Positions 19,742 to 28,960 of a DNA stretch of 64,000 bases are shown here, piece by piece. The stretch is from NCBI RefSeq assembly GCF_014635305.1, contig NZ_BMCS01000001.1:2604001-2668000 (forward strand), written 5' to 3'. Position numbers and translations under genes: made by a program. The DNA is from Williamsia phyllosphaerae. GTDB lineage: Bacteria > Actinomycetota > Actinomycetes > Mycobacteriales > Mycobacteriaceae. The first letter of the stretch is position 1. The number at the start of each line of letters is the position of its first letter. Under the pieces are notes generated by a model. It was not told where the DNA came from and ran no database searches. It was given only the letters and a program-made list of their open reading frames with translations.

Positions 19742-19845
19742 GTCCACGCCCCCGGTGCTGCCCCTGATCTGGTCGGGGTCGGTACGGGGTGGAACGAATC
19801 GGTCGCTCCCGCCGTCTGACCGGGGATGGTCGGGGGAGGTGGCTG

Positions 19846-20541
19846 ATGGGCGGTCGGCGACTCGATGTTCGCACGTGGGCGATCCTCGTCGCGTTCACCG
19901 TCGTCTGCGTTCTGGTCGCGGTCATCGCGACGAGACCGACCACGCGCGCACCGATCGACGTGGACGTGGCCGGCGCGGTGGCGGCGCTGACGCAGGTGCC
20001 GGTCCTGCCGGAGCGCGCGCGTCCCGGCGGCTACGACCGCGCCGCGTTCGGCTCCGCGTGGGCCGACTCGTCCGACGCGCAGGACGCCGGCAACGGGTGC
20101 GACACCCGCAACGACGTCCTCGACCGCGACCTGCACGACAAGACCTACGTGGCCGTCGCATCATGTCCCCGCGCGGTGCAGACCGGGGAACTGCGCAGCC
20201 CCTACAGCGGCGAATGGATCGACTTCCGTCGCGGCCGCACCGGCGGAGCCGCCATCCAGATCGACCACATCGTGCCGCTGGCCTACGCCTGGGACATGGG
20301 TGCGTCGCGGTGGGACCCGGCCCTGCGGCTGCGGTTCGCGAACGACCCCGGAAACCTCGTCGCCGTGGACGGTCCGTCGAACCAGGACAAGAGCGATTCA
20401 CCGCCATCGGTCTGGATGCCGCGTCGGACCGCGTTCGCCTGTCAGTACGCGGTGCAGTTCATCCGCGTCGTGTCGACCTACCGCCTCGCGGTCGACGCAC
20501 CGTCGGTGCCGGTTCTGCGACGGTCGCTGCGGCGGTGTTGA
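19846..20541 (+). CDS. Membrane-anchored or exported HNH nuclease (GmrSD C-terminal-like)
   Basis: A 231-residue protein with an N-terminal membrane segment (TWAILVAFTVVCVLVAVIA, about residues 8-27) and an extracytoplasmic HNH-type domain. The nuclease core shows IDHIVPLAYAWDMG near residue 138 and NLVAVDGPSNQDKSDSPP, as in DUF1524/GmrSD-like HNH families. Two Cys (GNGCDTR, ASCPRAV) may form a disulfide. ATG 19846 follows GGGGGAGG; upstream in-frame sequence was excluded. Possible roles are scavenging of external DNA or defence. I recall that M. tuberculosis has a homologue beside recG (Rv2972c). Confidence 0.8.
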   Translation: MGGRRLDVRTWAILVAFTVVCVLVAVIATRPTTRAPIDVDVAGAVAALTQVPVLPERARPGGYDRAAFGSAWADSSDAQDAGNGCDTRNDVLDRDLHDKTYVAVASCPRAVQTGELRSPYSGEWIDFRRGRTGGAAIQIDHIVPLAYAWDMGASRWDPALRLRFANDPGNLVAVDGPSNQDKSDSPPSVWMPRRTAFACQYAVQFIRVVSTYRLAVDAPSVPVLRRSLRRC

Positions 20542-20602
20542 ACCGCCGGTCCGCGTGGGCGCCCCGGCCGCGGCGCGATGCGGGCCCGGACGGGTGCGGC
20601 GT

Positions 20603-20608
20603 TAGTCT
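20603..20608 (+). promoter_or_regulatory. -10 box of proA (leaderless)
   Basis: TAGTCT, six bases, then ATG 20615. This suggests that proA starts its own transcript after the synteny break at about 20.55 kb. Confidence 0.5.
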
Positions 20609-20614
20609 GGTCCG

Positions 20615-21919
20615 ATGAGCGCAACCACCGCAGACACAGCGGTCGCGGATCGGGTGGACGCCGACGCGTCGGATCCCGGCACGTCGATCGAGGTGCAGGT
20701 CACCGACGCCGCGCACGCCGCGCGCCGCGCATCGCGAACCCTGGCCCGGCAGACCACGGCGACCAAGAACGCAGTCCTGCTCGCGGCCGCCGACGCACTG
20801 GTCGCCCAGACCGCGCCGATCCTCGCGGCCAACGACCGCGACATCGACCGCGCCCGGGCCGCGGGCACCGGTGAGAGCCTGCTCGACCGCCTGCGTCTGA
20901 CGGCCGACCGCGTCGGACAGATCGCCGACGGACTACGACAGGTCGCCACCCTGCCCGACCCCATCGGCGACATCGTGTCCGGCAAGACCCTGCCCAACGG
21001 GCTGCACCTGCGCCAGGTCCGCGTCCCGCTCGGCGTCGTCGGCATGGTCTACGAGGCCCGACCCAACGTGACCGTCGACGCGTTCGGCATCGCGTGCAAG
21101 TCCGGGAACGCGGTACTGCTGCGCGGGTCCTCCTCGGCTGCGGAGTCCAACGCCGCGCTCGTCGCGGTGCTCCGCGACGTCCTCACCGACCACGGCCTTC
21201 CCGCCGACATCGTCACGCTGCTGCCCAGCGCCGACCGATCGAGCGTCACCGCACTGATCCGCGCGCGCGGCCTCGTCGACGTCGTGATCCCCCGTGGCGG
21301 CGCTGGACTCATCGCGTCGGTGGTCCGCGACGCGACCGTGCCGACGATCGAGACCGGGACCGGCAACTGCCACATCTACGTCTCCGCCTCGGCTGATCTG
21401 GACATCGCCACCGATGTCGTCGTCAACTCCAAGACCCGCCGACCGAGCGTCTGCAACACCGTCGAGACCGTCCTGATCGACGCCGCCGTCGCCGACGTCG
21501 CCCTGCCGCGTCTCGTCTCGGCGCTGCAGGCGCACGGCGTGGTCATCCACGGCGACGAGCCGGGGATGGAGCCGGCGACCGAATCCGACTGGGCTGATGA
21601 GTATCTCAGCCTCGACATCGCGATCAAGATCGTCGACGGGGTGGACGCCGCCATCGACCACATCGACACCTGGGGTACCGGGCACACCGAGGCCGTGATC
21701 ACCGACGACCTCGCGCTCGCGACGGAGTTCACCGACCGGGTCGACGCCGCCGCGGTGATGGTCAACGCCTCCACCGCGTTCACCGACGGCGAGCAGTTCG
21801 GTTTCGGTGCCGAGATCGGCATCTCCACCCAGAAACTGCACGCCCGGGGCCCGATGGGTCTACCCGAGCTCACCTCCACGAAGTGGATCGTGTGGGGCCG
21901 GGGGCAGACGCGCCCATGA
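20615..21919 (+). CDS. proA: Gamma-glutamyl phosphate reductase
   Basis: Second step of proline synthesis: reduces gamma-glutamyl phosphate to the semialdehyde with NADPH. 434 residues, aldehyde-dehydrogenase superfamily. The catalytic Cys lies in [13 protein letters not shown] near residue 280; [18 protein letters not shown] and [11 protein letters not shown] are conserved. The first 25 residues are variable and acidic. The stop overlaps the ATG of the MoxR gene (ATGA), so the three genes to 24266 form one unit. proB is not in the window. Confidence 0.96.
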   Translation: MSATTADTAVADRVDADASDPGTSIEVQVTDAAHAARRASRTLARQTTATKNAVLLAAADALVAQTAPILAANDRDIDRARAAGTGESLLDRLRLTADRVGQIADGLRQVATLPDPIGDIVSGKTLPNGLHLRQVRVPLGVVGMVYEARPNVTVDAFGIACKSGNAVLLRGSSSAAESNAALVAVLRDVLTDHGLPADIVTLLPSADRSSVTALIRARGLVDVVIPRGGAGLIASVVRDATVPTIETGTGNCHIYVSASADLDIATDVVVNSKTRRPSVCNTVETVLIDAAVADVALPRLVSALQAHGVVIHGDEPGMEPATESDWADEYLSLDIAIKIVDGVDAAIDHIDTWGTGHTEAVITDDLALATEFTDRVDAAAVMVNASTAFTDGEQFGFGAEIGISTQKLHARGPMGLPELTSTKWIVWGRGQTRP

Positions 21920-22845
21920 CCACGACACCCACCGACAACACCGGGATCACCCTCGGCGGCCCGAGCGTGGAACCGGTGTTCACCGACACCACGAACGTGG
22001 TGGACCGACTGGCCGAGACCGGATACCTCGCCGACGTGGCCACCGCCACCGCGGTGTTCCTCGCCGACCGACTCGGCAAACCCCTCCTCGTCGAGGGGCC
22101 CGCGGGCGTCGGCAAGACCGAACTGGCGCGGGCGATCTCGCAGACCGCGGGCGCCGAACTCGTGCGGCTGCAGTGCTACGAGGGCATCGACGAGGCGCGG
22201 GCGCTCTACGAGTGGAACCACGCCAAACAGATCCTGCACATCCAGTCGACCGGTCAGCGCGGCTGGGACGAGACCAAGGCCGACATCTTCTCCGAGGAGT
22301 TCCTGCTGCCACGTCCGCTGCTGCGGGCCATCTCGCGCACCGAGCCCACCGTGCTGCTCATCGACGAGGTCGACAAGGCCGACGTCGACGTCGAGGGGCT
22401 GCTGCTCGAGGTGCTCAGCGACTTCGCCGTCACCATCCCCGAGATGGGCACCGTCACCGCGGTGCGCCGGCCGATCGTGCTCCTGACGTCGAACGCGACC
22501 CGCGAGCTCTCCGAGGCGCTCAAACGTCGCTGCCTGTACCTCTACATCGACTTCCCCGACGCGGCCCGCGAACACGACATCCTCTCGTCGCGGGTGCCCG
22601 GGCTCTCCGATTCACTCGCCCGCGAGATGGTGCGCATCATCGGTGTGTTGCGGAGCCTGGACCTGCGCAAGAAGCCGTCGGTCGCCGAGACCATCGACTG
22701 GGGCAACACCCTGCTGGCGTTGGGAATCGGCGACAAGCCCGGACGCGGCCTCGACGACGCACTGATCAAGCGAACCCTCGGCGTCGTCCTCAAACACCGA
22801 CCCGATCTGGCGACGGCGGCCGCGGAGCTGAAGCTGGACCGATGA
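21916..22845 (+). CDS. MoxR-family AAA+ ATPase
   Basis: A 309-residue AAA+ chaperone-like ATPase. Walker [10 protein letters not shown] is near residues 61-69, Walker [11 protein letters not shown] follows, and [10 protein letters not shown] is the sensor 1 region. MoxR proteins work with VWA-domain partners to insert cofactors or remodel complexes; the VWA partner is encoded by the next, overlapping gene (ATGA). The family branch resembles those paired with CoxE-like proteins. Target unknown; the proA linkage is positional only. Confidence 0.92.
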   Translation: MTTTPTDNTGITLGGPSVEPVFTDTTNVVDRLAETGYLADVATATAVFLADRLGKPLLVEGPAGVGKTELARAISQTAGAELVRLQCYEGIDEARALYEWNHAKQILHIQSTGQRGWDETKADIFSEEFLLPRPLLRAISRTEPTVLLIDEVDKADVDVEGLLLEVLSDFAVTIPEMGTVTAVRRPIVLLTSNATRELSEALKRRCLYLYIDFPDAAREHDILSSRVPGLSDSLAREMVRIIGVLRSLDLRKKPSVAETIDWGNTLLALGIGDKPGRGLDDALIKRTLGVVLKHRPDLATAAAELKLDR

Positions 22846-24266
22846 CCTCCCCGCTGCGCTCGTCAACGGTCGCGCCCGACCACCTCGTGGACCACCTCAC
22901 GGGTTTCGTCGACGACCTGCGGGATCGGGGCATCGTCGTCGGCCCGGCGTCTCTGATCGACGCCGCATCGGCCACCGAGGTGCTGAACCTGCTCGACCGC
23001 AACAGCTTTCGCGAGGGTCTGGCCTGCACGCTGGTCACCGACCACGGCCACCGGGCGGTGTTCGACGCCGTGTTCGATCTGTGGTTCCCGGTCGGTTCCG
23101 GCATGCGCACCACCACCCAGGAGTTGCCCACCGACGCCGACGGCGCCGTCGACATCGACGCCGTCCGTGAGATGGTCGCCGAGATGCTGGCCGACCCGGA
23201 CGCGGAGAACGACGGACGGCTCGCCGAGCTGATCTCGCTGATCGTGGACCAGATCGGTGGGTACCGGTCCACCCGCGGCGACGCGTTCTCGACCTACCAG
23301 GCGATGTCCACCATCCGTCCGCAGACCCTGATCGCGAGGATCGCCGCGGCCATGGCGGCGGCGGGTTCGACCGACCAGGACGGCGCCGAGCCGCGCTATC
23401 GCCGCTCGGCCGCCGATCGCGTCACGAGGTTCGGGTCGATGATCTCCGAGGAGACCCGCAGGCGCATGGTCGACCGCGCCGGACGCGACCGCGTGGGGGA
23501 GTACGCGGTCCCGACCCTTCCGGAGAACATCAACTTCCTCTCCGCCGGACGCGCCGAGATGATCGAGATGCGCCGCACCATCGACCCGTTGGCGCGACTG
23601 CTCGCGGCCAAGCTCGAAGTCCGGCGCCGACGGGCCCGCCGCGGCGTCGTCGACATCCGCAAGACCCTGCGGGCGTCGATGTCGACCGGCGGCGTGCCCA
23701 TCGAGCTGACCTACGCCCGGCCTCGCCCCGGCCGGCCCGAACTGGTGATCCTGTGTGACGTCTCCGGGTCGGTGTCCGGGTTCTCGCAGTTCACGTTGCA
23801 ACTGGTCTACGCACTGCGACAACACTTCTCGGCGGTGCGGGTGTTCGCCTTCGTCGACACCGTCGACGAGGTCACCGAATACTTCAGTCGACGTCCCGAC
23901 GACATCGACATCGGGTCGTCGGTGGCGCAGATCCTGAGCTCGGCGCGTCTGATCACCCGCGACGGCCACTCCGACTACGGCAACGCCCTGACGGGGTTCG
24001 TCGAGGAGTACATCGACTCACTGACCCACCGCGGAGCGCTGCTGGTCCTCGGCGACGGCCGCAACAACTATCACGACCCCAGCTTCGGTGCGCTGCGCGA
24101 ACTGGTGGCCCGCGCCCGTCACGCCTACTGGCTCAACCCGGAGAGGCAGAGCATCTGGAACTCGGGGGATTCCGTGGCGTCGGACTACGCGACGATCATC
24201 GAGATGCACGAGTGCCGCAGCGCGGCGCAGTTGGCGCGGGTCGTCGCCGATCTGCTGCCGGTCTAG
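22842..24266 (+). CDS. VWA-domain (CoxE-like) protein, partner of MoxR
   Basis: A 474-residue protein. The N-terminal half is alpha-helical; the C-terminal half is a von Willebrand A domain with a MIDAS motif DVSGSVS at about residues 306-312 and further metal-site residues in GHSDYGNAL and GDGRNNY. No signal peptide, so it acts in the cytosol with the MoxR ATPase, whose stop it overlaps. It resembles CoxE-type proteins, but no carbon monoxide dehydrogenase genes are nearby. Confidence 0.88.
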   Translation: MTSPLRSSTVAPDHLVDHLTGFVDDLRDRGIVVGPASLIDAASATEVLNLLDRNSFREGLACTLVTDHGHRAVFDAVFDLWFPVGSGMRTTTQELPTDADGAVDIDAVREMVAEMLADPDAENDGRLAELISLIVDQIGGYRSTRGDAFSTYQAMSTIRPQTLIARIAAAMAAAGSTDQDGAEPRYRRSAADRVTRFGSMISEETRRRMVDRAGRDRVGEYAVPTLPENINFLSAGRAEMIEMRRTIDPLARLLAAKLEVRRRRARRGVVDIRKTLRASMSTGGVPIELTYARPRPGRPELVILCDVSGSVSGFSQFTLQLVYALRQHFSAVRVFAFVDTVDEVTEYFSRRPDDIDIGSSVAQILSSARLITRDGHSDYGNALTGFVEEYIDSLTHRGALLVLGDGRNNYHDPSFGALRELVARARHAYWLNPERQSIWNSGDSVASDYATIIEMHECRSAAQLARVVADLLPV

Positions 24267-24308
24267 TGGCCGGTCCGCAGCAGATGTCGAAACGCGCAGG
24301 TGGCCCCG

Positions 24309-24314
24309 TAGACT
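24309..24314 (+). promoter_or_regulatory. -10 box of nadD (leaderless)
   Basis: TAGACT, eight bases, then ATG 24323. It helps decide the nadD start among several in-frame candidates. Confidence 0.45.
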
Positions 24315-24322
24315 CCTCAGAC

Positions 24323-25081
24323 ATGCCCGACACCGGATCGCCCGACGTGAGCGGCCGTCCCGCCCGGCGCAGGCGGATAGGCGTGATGGGCGGCACCTTC
24401 GACCCCATCCACAATGGCCACCTCGTGGCGGCCAACGAGGTCGCCGACCGGTTCGACCTCGACGAGGTCGTGTTCGTGCCCACGGGGCGTCCCTGGCAGA
24501 AACTCGTCGACGACGGCGCCCGCACCCCCGTGGTGAGCCCGGCCGAGGACCGCTACCTGATGACGGTCATCGCGACCGCGGCCAACCCCCGGTTCTCGGT
24601 GAGCCGTGTCGACATCGAACGCCAGGGTGACACCTACACCGTCGACACCCTGCGCGACCTGCATCGCCTGCACCCCGACGCAGATCAGTACTTCATCACC
24701 GGCGCCGACGCATTGAGTTCGATACTGACCTGGCAGAACTGGGAGGAGCTGTTCGGCCTCGCCCGCTTCGTGGGCGTGAGCCGTCCCGGGTACGACCTCG
24801 ACGCCGGACATCTGGGCGCACACCTGGCGACCCTGCCGTCCGACGCCCTACACCTCATCGAGGTTCCCGCACTGGCGATCTCGTCGACCGACTGCCGCAC
24901 GCGCGCGGGAGAGGGGCGGCCGGTCTGGTACCTCGTCCCCGACGGCGTGGTGCAGTACATCAACAAGCGCAGGCTCTATCGGACACCCCAACCGGAATCA
25001 CCCGGGGTCTCGGGGCCGTCCGCCCGTCCCGAGCCCCTCTCCGGGGCGCAGGACCATCTCTCATCGAAAGGACCACAGTGA
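24323..25081 (+). CDS. nadD: Nicotinate-mononucleotide adenylyltransferase
   Basis: Joins nicotinate mononucleotide and ATP in NAD synthesis. 252 residues. The nucleotidyltransferase motif [11 protein letters not shown] is near residues 22-32, [11 protein letters not shown] and the C-terminal [21 protein letters not shown] (shown split: [19 protein letters not shown]) are conserved. A Pro/Ser-rich tail of about 30 residues follows the usual end. The ATG was picked from the leaderless box; ATG 24284 is an alternative. The stop overlaps the GTG of rsfS. Confidence 0.93.
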   Translation: MPDTGSPDVSGRPARRRRIGVMGGTFDPIHNGHLVAANEVADRFDLDEVVFVPTGRPWQKLVDDGARTPVVSPAEDRYLMTVIATAANPRFSVSRVDIERQGDTYTVDTLRDLHRLHPDADQYFITGADALSSILTWQNWEELFGLARFVGVSRPGYDLDAGHLGAHLATLPSDALHLIEVPALAISSTDCRTRAGEGRPVWYLVPDGVVQYINKRRLYRTPQPESPGVSGPSARPEPLSGAQDHLSSKGPQ

Positions 25082-25437
25082 CAGCCACATCCGAGGCACT
25101 CGCCATGGCCAAGGTGGCCGCGCAGGCGGCCTCCGACAAGCTGGCCGACGATGTCGTCGTCATCGACGTCTCCGAACAACTGGTCATCACCGATCTGTTC
25201 GTCATCGCCTCCGCGGGCAACGAACGTCAGGTCGGCGCCATCGTCGACGCCGTCGAGGAGAAGCTCCGCGAGGTGGGACGCAAGCCGTTGCGCCGCGAGG
25301 GAACTCGTGAGGGCCGGTGGACGCTGCTGGACTACTCCGACATCGTCGTGCACATCCAGCACAGCGACGAGCGGGACTTCTATGCCCTGGAACGACTCTG
25401 GAAGGACTGCCCGGTCGTCGATGTCGAGCTGACCTGA
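25078..25437 (+). CDS. rsfS: Ribosomal silencing factor RsfS
   Basis: A 119-residue protein that binds ribosomal protein L14 and blocks subunit joining when nutrients are short. Conserved features: [20 protein letters not shown] and [19 protein letters not shown] 25078 follows GAAAGGA and overlaps the nadD stop; its own stop overlaps the ATG of gpgP (TGATG). The nadD-rsfS pairing is widespread in bacteria. Confidence 0.94.
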   Translation: MTATSEALAMAKVAAQAASDKLADDVVVIDVSEQLVITDLFVIASAGNERQVGAIVDAVEEKLREVGRKPLRREGTREGRWTLLDYSDIVVHIQHSDERDFYALERLWKDCPVVDVELT

Positions 25438-26138
25438 TGGGTGGTCCCGACACCCATGACAGCAGTGTCGAGCGGATGACCCCGGTCGTCCGGCGTCTGA
25501 TCCTCCTGCGCCACGGACAGACCGAGTACAACGCGGCGAGTCGGATGCAGGGGCAACTCGACACCGAGTTGTCCGAGCTCGGGGTCGCTCAGGCCGCCAC
25601 GGCCGGCGCGGTTCTCGCCCGGCGTGCGCCGCGGCTGATCATCTCCTCGGACCTGACCCGTGCCCGCGACACCGCCGTCGCGCTGGCCGACCGGTGCGGG
25701 CTGACGGTCACGACCGACATTCGCCTGCGGGAAACCCACCTCGGCGACTGGCAGGGCATGACCCACCTCGAGGTCGACGAGGCGATGCCGGGCGCGCGGG
25801 GACAGTGGCGCGACGACGCCCACTGGCGACCGCCCAACGGCGAGAGTCGCGTCGACGTCGCCGCCCGCAGTGTGCCGCTGGTCGCCGAACTCGTCGAGCA
25901 GTTGCCGGACTGGGGCCGGGGACCCGACGCCGACACCCCGGTCGTCCTCGTCGCCCACGGCGGCGCGATCGCCGCGCTCACCGCGGGACTGTTGGATCTG
26001 CCGGTCCGCAACTGGCCCGTCTTCGGGGGCCTGGCCAACACCAGCTGGGTCCAGCTGAGCGGCCACGGCGACACCCCGGTGTGGCGCCTCGACGTGTGGA
26101 ACGCCTCGGCCGAGGTCGCCGACGCGGGGGTGCAGTGA
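25437..26138 (+). CDS. gpgP: Histidine phosphatase, likely glucosyl-3-phosphoglycerate phosphatase
   Basis: A 233-residue phosphoglycerate-mutase-like phosphatase. The phospho-His motif LLRHGQTEYN (RHG at about 25-27), ETHLGDWQGMTHLEV and VLVAHGGAIAALT are present. In mycobacteria the gene in this position, GpgP (Rv2419c), removes phosphate from glucosyl-3-phosphoglycerate at the start of methylglucose lipopolysaccharide synthesis. The neighbours nadD, rsfS and octT match that order, which supports the specific name. Overlaps start (TGATG) and end (GTGA) with both neighbours. Confidence 0.85.
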   Translation: MGGPDTHDSSVERMTPVVRRLILLRHGQTEYNAASRMQGQLDTELSELGVAQAATAGAVLARRAPRLIISSDLTRARDTAVALADRCGLTVTTDIRLRETHLGDWQGMTHLEVDEAMPGARGQWRDDAHWRPPNGESRVDVAARSVPLVAELVEQLPDWGRGPDADTPVVLVAHGGAIAALTAGLLDLPVRNWPVFGGLANTSWVQLSGHGDTPVWRLDVWNASAEVADAGVQ

Positions 26139-26944
26139 CCGACTCGGGGCCCGGTTCGATCCTGGTGCTGTCGGACTCGCTCGCCTACTACGGGCCCGAG
26201 GGCGGACTGCCCGCCGACGACGACCGCATCTGGCCCAACCTCGCCGCGTCGGCGGTGGGCGAGCGGGCCGAACTGTTCGGGCGCATCGGGTGGACGACGC
26301 GCGACGTCTGGTGGGCGTTGACCCAGGATCCGCGGATCTGGGCGGCGGTCCCGCACGCGCGGGTGGTCGTGTTGGCCATCGGCGGGATGGACACCCTGCC
26401 GTCCCCGTTGCCCACGGCGCTGCGAGAGCAGATCCGCTACCTGCGGCCTGCCCCGCTGCGCCAGGGCGTGCGCACCGCCTACCAGTGGCTGCAGCCACGG
26501 CTGTCGCCACTCGGGTGGCCGGTCGCGTTGCCGCCCGCGGTGACGGTCGACTACCTGGAGAAGATCCGCGGCGCGCTGGCCATGGTGCGGCCCGACCTGC
26601 CGGTGATCCTGTGTCTGTCGCCGACGCACCGCAGCCCGTACTACGGACACGTGCACACCGGCCGTGCGCCCGCGACCGCGGCCGCTCGCCGCTGGGCCGA
26701 CGAGCACGACGTCCCGACCGTGGACTTCTATCCCCCGACCGCGGCCCACTTCGCCGATTTCGACAGCAGTGCCCCCGCACTGAGTTCCATCGCCGCTGAT
26801 CACAACCCCGACGGCATCCACTGGGGCTTCGGATGCCACCGCGACGTCGCCGAGGTGACGATCGCCGGTCTGCGTTCGGTCCTCGGGATCGGCGCCGACG
26901 TCCCGACCATCGGTGCCGTTCGCGGCGCGGACCCCCTACGCTGA
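26135..26944 (+). CDS. octT: SGNH-family diglucosylglycerate octanoyltransferase
   Basis: A 269-residue SGNH-type acyltransferase/hydrolase. The nucleophile segment LVLSDSLAYYGPEGG has Ser15, AIGGMDTL fits block III and HNPDGIHWG supplies the C-terminal Asp-x-x-His. By position and sequence it corresponds to mycobacterial OctT (Rv2418c), which adds octanoate to diglucosylglycerate in methylglucose lipopolysaccharide synthesis. The GTG start overlaps the gpgP stop (GTGA). Confidence 0.82.
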   Translation: MTDSGPGSILVLSDSLAYYGPEGGLPADDDRIWPNLAASAVGERAELFGRIGWTTRDVWWALTQDPRIWAAVPHARVVVLAIGGMDTLPSPLPTALREQIRYLRPAPLRQGVRTAYQWLQPRLSPLGWPVALPPAVTVDYLEKIRGALAMVRPDLPVILCLSPTHRSPYYGHVHTGRAPATAAARRWADEHDVPTVDFYPPTAAHFADFDSSAPALSSIAADHNPDGIHWGFGCHRDVAEVTIAGLRSVLGIGADVPTIGAVRGADPLR

Positions 26945-26949
26945 TCGGC

Positions 26950-27816
26950 GTGGCCGTCGTCGTAGTGACCGATTCGTCGGCGCGGTTGCCCGCGTCGATC
27001 AGAGACATGTACGACATCCGGCAGGTCCCGCTGCACGTCCTCAACGGCGATCAGGACCTGGCCGAGGACGTCGACGAGATCGGTCCCGAACTGTTCAACG
27101 ATCCCGGCACCACCACCTCGGGAGCTGTCCCCGCCGACCTCGAGGAGGCGTTCGGTCGCGCCGTGGAGGACAGCGACGGCGACGGCGTGGTCGCCGTGCT
27201 CATGAGTCGGCGACTGAGCAGCACCTGGAGTTCGGCCCGACTCGCCGCCGATCGTCACCCCGGTCGGATCCGGGTGGTCGACTCCCGGTCGGTGGGAATC
27301 GCCGTCGGGTTCGGCGCGATCGCCGCCGCGCAGGCCGCGCAGACCGGCGCCGACCGTGACCGGGTGTACGAGGCCGCCATCCGCGCCGGGTCGACCACCG
27401 AGTCGTTGCTGTGTGTCGCCCAGCTCGACAACCTGCGCAACAGCGGACGCATCGGGGCGGCGACCCGCCTGTTCGGGTCGGCGTTGTCGATCAAGCCGGT
27501 CCTGCGGATGGTCGACGGCATGTTGGTCCTGACCGAGAAACAGCGGACCTTCTCCAAGGCCGTCGGCAAGATGGTCGACGCCGCGGTCGAGGCCACCGAG
27601 GGTCGTCCGGTGACCGTCGGTGTCCTGCACTGCGAGGCACCCGAGGCGGCCGCCGACATCACCAGCCGCCTACGCGGACGGTTGCGGTCGATCACCTCGT
27701 TGATCACCTCCGACATGGGGCCGGTCCTGAGTTGCCACGTCGGCTCGGGGGCGGTCGGCATCGCGGTGTGCTCGGAGGTCGGGCCGATCGAGGGGTTCGA
27801 ACCCGACGCCGCCTGA
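26950..27816 (+). CDS. DegV-family fatty-acid-binding protein (FakB-like)
   Basis: A 288-residue DegV protein. Conserved points: VVVTDSSARLP at the N-terminus, TTTSGAVP, LSSTWSSARLAA and SALSIKPVLRM, which line the fatty-acid pocket in known structures. In the Fak system such proteins present fatty acids to FakA; a FakA-like gene is at 15760-17454. The GTG at 26950 is five bases after the octT stop, so it belongs to the nadD operon. In M. tuberculosis eis follows (by recollection); here comEA does. Confidence 0.88.
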   Translation: MAVVVVTDSSARLPASIRDMYDIRQVPLHVLNGDQDLAEDVDEIGPELFNDPGTTTSGAVPADLEEAFGRAVEDSDGDGVVAVLMSRRLSSTWSSARLAADRHPGRIRVVDSRSVGIAVGFGAIAAAQAAQTGADRDRVYEAAIRAGSTTESLLCVAQLDNLRNSGRIGAATRLFGSALSIKPVLRMVDGMLVLTEKQRTFSKAVGKMVDAAVEATEGRPVTVGVLHCEAPEAAADITSRLRGRLRSITSLITSDMGPVLSCHVGSGAVGIAVCSEVGPIEGFEPDAA

Positions 27817-27907
27817 TCACCAGCGCACCTTCTCCACAGGTGCGCGGCTCTGCACAGTTCGGGGGTGAACCTCCCGCCGATCGTGTGGTCGCGTCCGGGG
27901 TGCTGCC

Positions 27908-27913
27908 TACCGT
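27908..27913 (+). promoter_or_regulatory. -10 box of comEA (leaderless)
   Basis: TACCGT, six bases, then ATG 27920, in the 103-base gap after the DegV gene. Confidence 0.45.
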
Positions 27914-27919
27914 GACGAC

Positions 27920-28960
27920 ATGGCAAGCAGCTCAGGGCGTGACCGCCGACCCGACGCCCTGTCGCGCCTGCGATCGCAGCCCGCGCCCTGGGAGCCGGAG
28001 GTCGGTGTCGGTGTCGGTGTCCAGGCCGACGACGACCGCACCCCGCCACCCGAGCGCATGGTCGAGACCGCACCCCGGGACGTCGAGCCATCGTGGGGTG
28101 CGACGCCCCCACCGCGATGGCTCGACGACGGAGACGGCGATGCCGTTGCCGCACAGTCGGACCGGTCGACCCCGCTCCGCCGAACATCGCCCCGCCGGAT
28201 GCCGTTCGTCGCCCCGCCCGCCGCGATCGCGCTGATCGCGGTCGGTGTGCTCGCCTGCGTCGTCACCGCCTACAGCGTGCTGCGCGGACCGTCCGACGAT
28301 TCCCCGGCGGCAGCACGGGTGGCGTTCCCGGCCTCGGCAGGAGCGGCGGCACCCTCGTCTGCGCGACCCGCGGAGTCCGGTCGCCCGGCGGCCGGCGGCC
28401 GGTCCCCGGAGTCGTCGTCCTCAGGCGCCCGACCCCCATCGGTCGACGAGCTGGTCGTCAGCGTCGTCGGGTTGGTCCGGACGCCGGGGCTGGTGCGGCT
28501 GACCGGCGCCGCCCGGGTCGCCGACGCGATCGCCCGCGCGGGTGGCGGTCGGCCGGGCGCCGACCTGCTGAGCCTCAACATGGCGCAACCGGTTCGCGAC
28601 GGCGACCAGATCCTGGTCGGTTTCGCCGACCCGGCCGGGGGAGCGGGGATGCGCAGCGCGATCGTCTCCGCGTCGTCATCCGGGACTGGGGCGTCCGGGC
28701 CCGCGGCGCCCGGGTCTGGGACCTCCGCGACCACCGGTGCCCCCGGCTCGGCGTCCGCCGCGGACGGCGCACCCGTCAACCTCAACACCGCCGACGAGGC
28801 GGCGCTGGACACCCTGCCCGGGGTCGGGCCGGTGACCGCCAAGTCGATCATCGACTGGCGTTCGCGCAACGGCGGTTTCACGTCGGTCGACCAGCTCGCC
28901 GAGGTCGACGGGATCGGCCCGGGACGACTGGCGAAGCTGCGTGATCGCGTCACCGTCTGA
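27920..28960 (+). CDS. comEA: ComEA-like DNA-binding membrane protein
   Basis: A 346-residue protein: a long Asp/Arg/Pro-rich cytoplasmic N-terminus, one transmembrane segment (AAIALIAVGVLACVVTAYSV, about 100-119), an SLBB domain (VSVVGLVRTPGLVRLTG), a Ser/Gly/Ala linker and a C-terminal helix-hairpin-helix DNA-binding domain (VNLNTADEAALDTLPGVG). It would receive external double-stranded DNA for the ComEC channel. comEC overlaps its end by 20 bases. Natural competence has not been shown for most relatives. Confidence 0.92.
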   Translation: MASSSGRDRRPDALSRLRSQPAPWEPEVGVGVGVQADDDRTPPPERMVETAPRDVEPSWGATPPPRWLDDGDGDAVAAQSDRSTPLRRTSPRRMPFVAPPAAIALIAVGVLACVVTAYSVLRGPSDDSPAAARVAFPASAGAAAPSSARPAESGRPAAGGRSPESSSSGARPPSVDELVVSVVGLVRTPGLVRLTGAARVADAIARAGGGRPGADLLSLNMAQPVRDGDQILVGFADPAGGAGMRSAIVSASSSGTGASGPAAPGSGTSATTGAPGSASAADGAPVNLNTADEAALDTLPGVGPVTAKSIIDWRSRNGGFTSVDQLAEVDGIGPGRLAKLRDRVTV

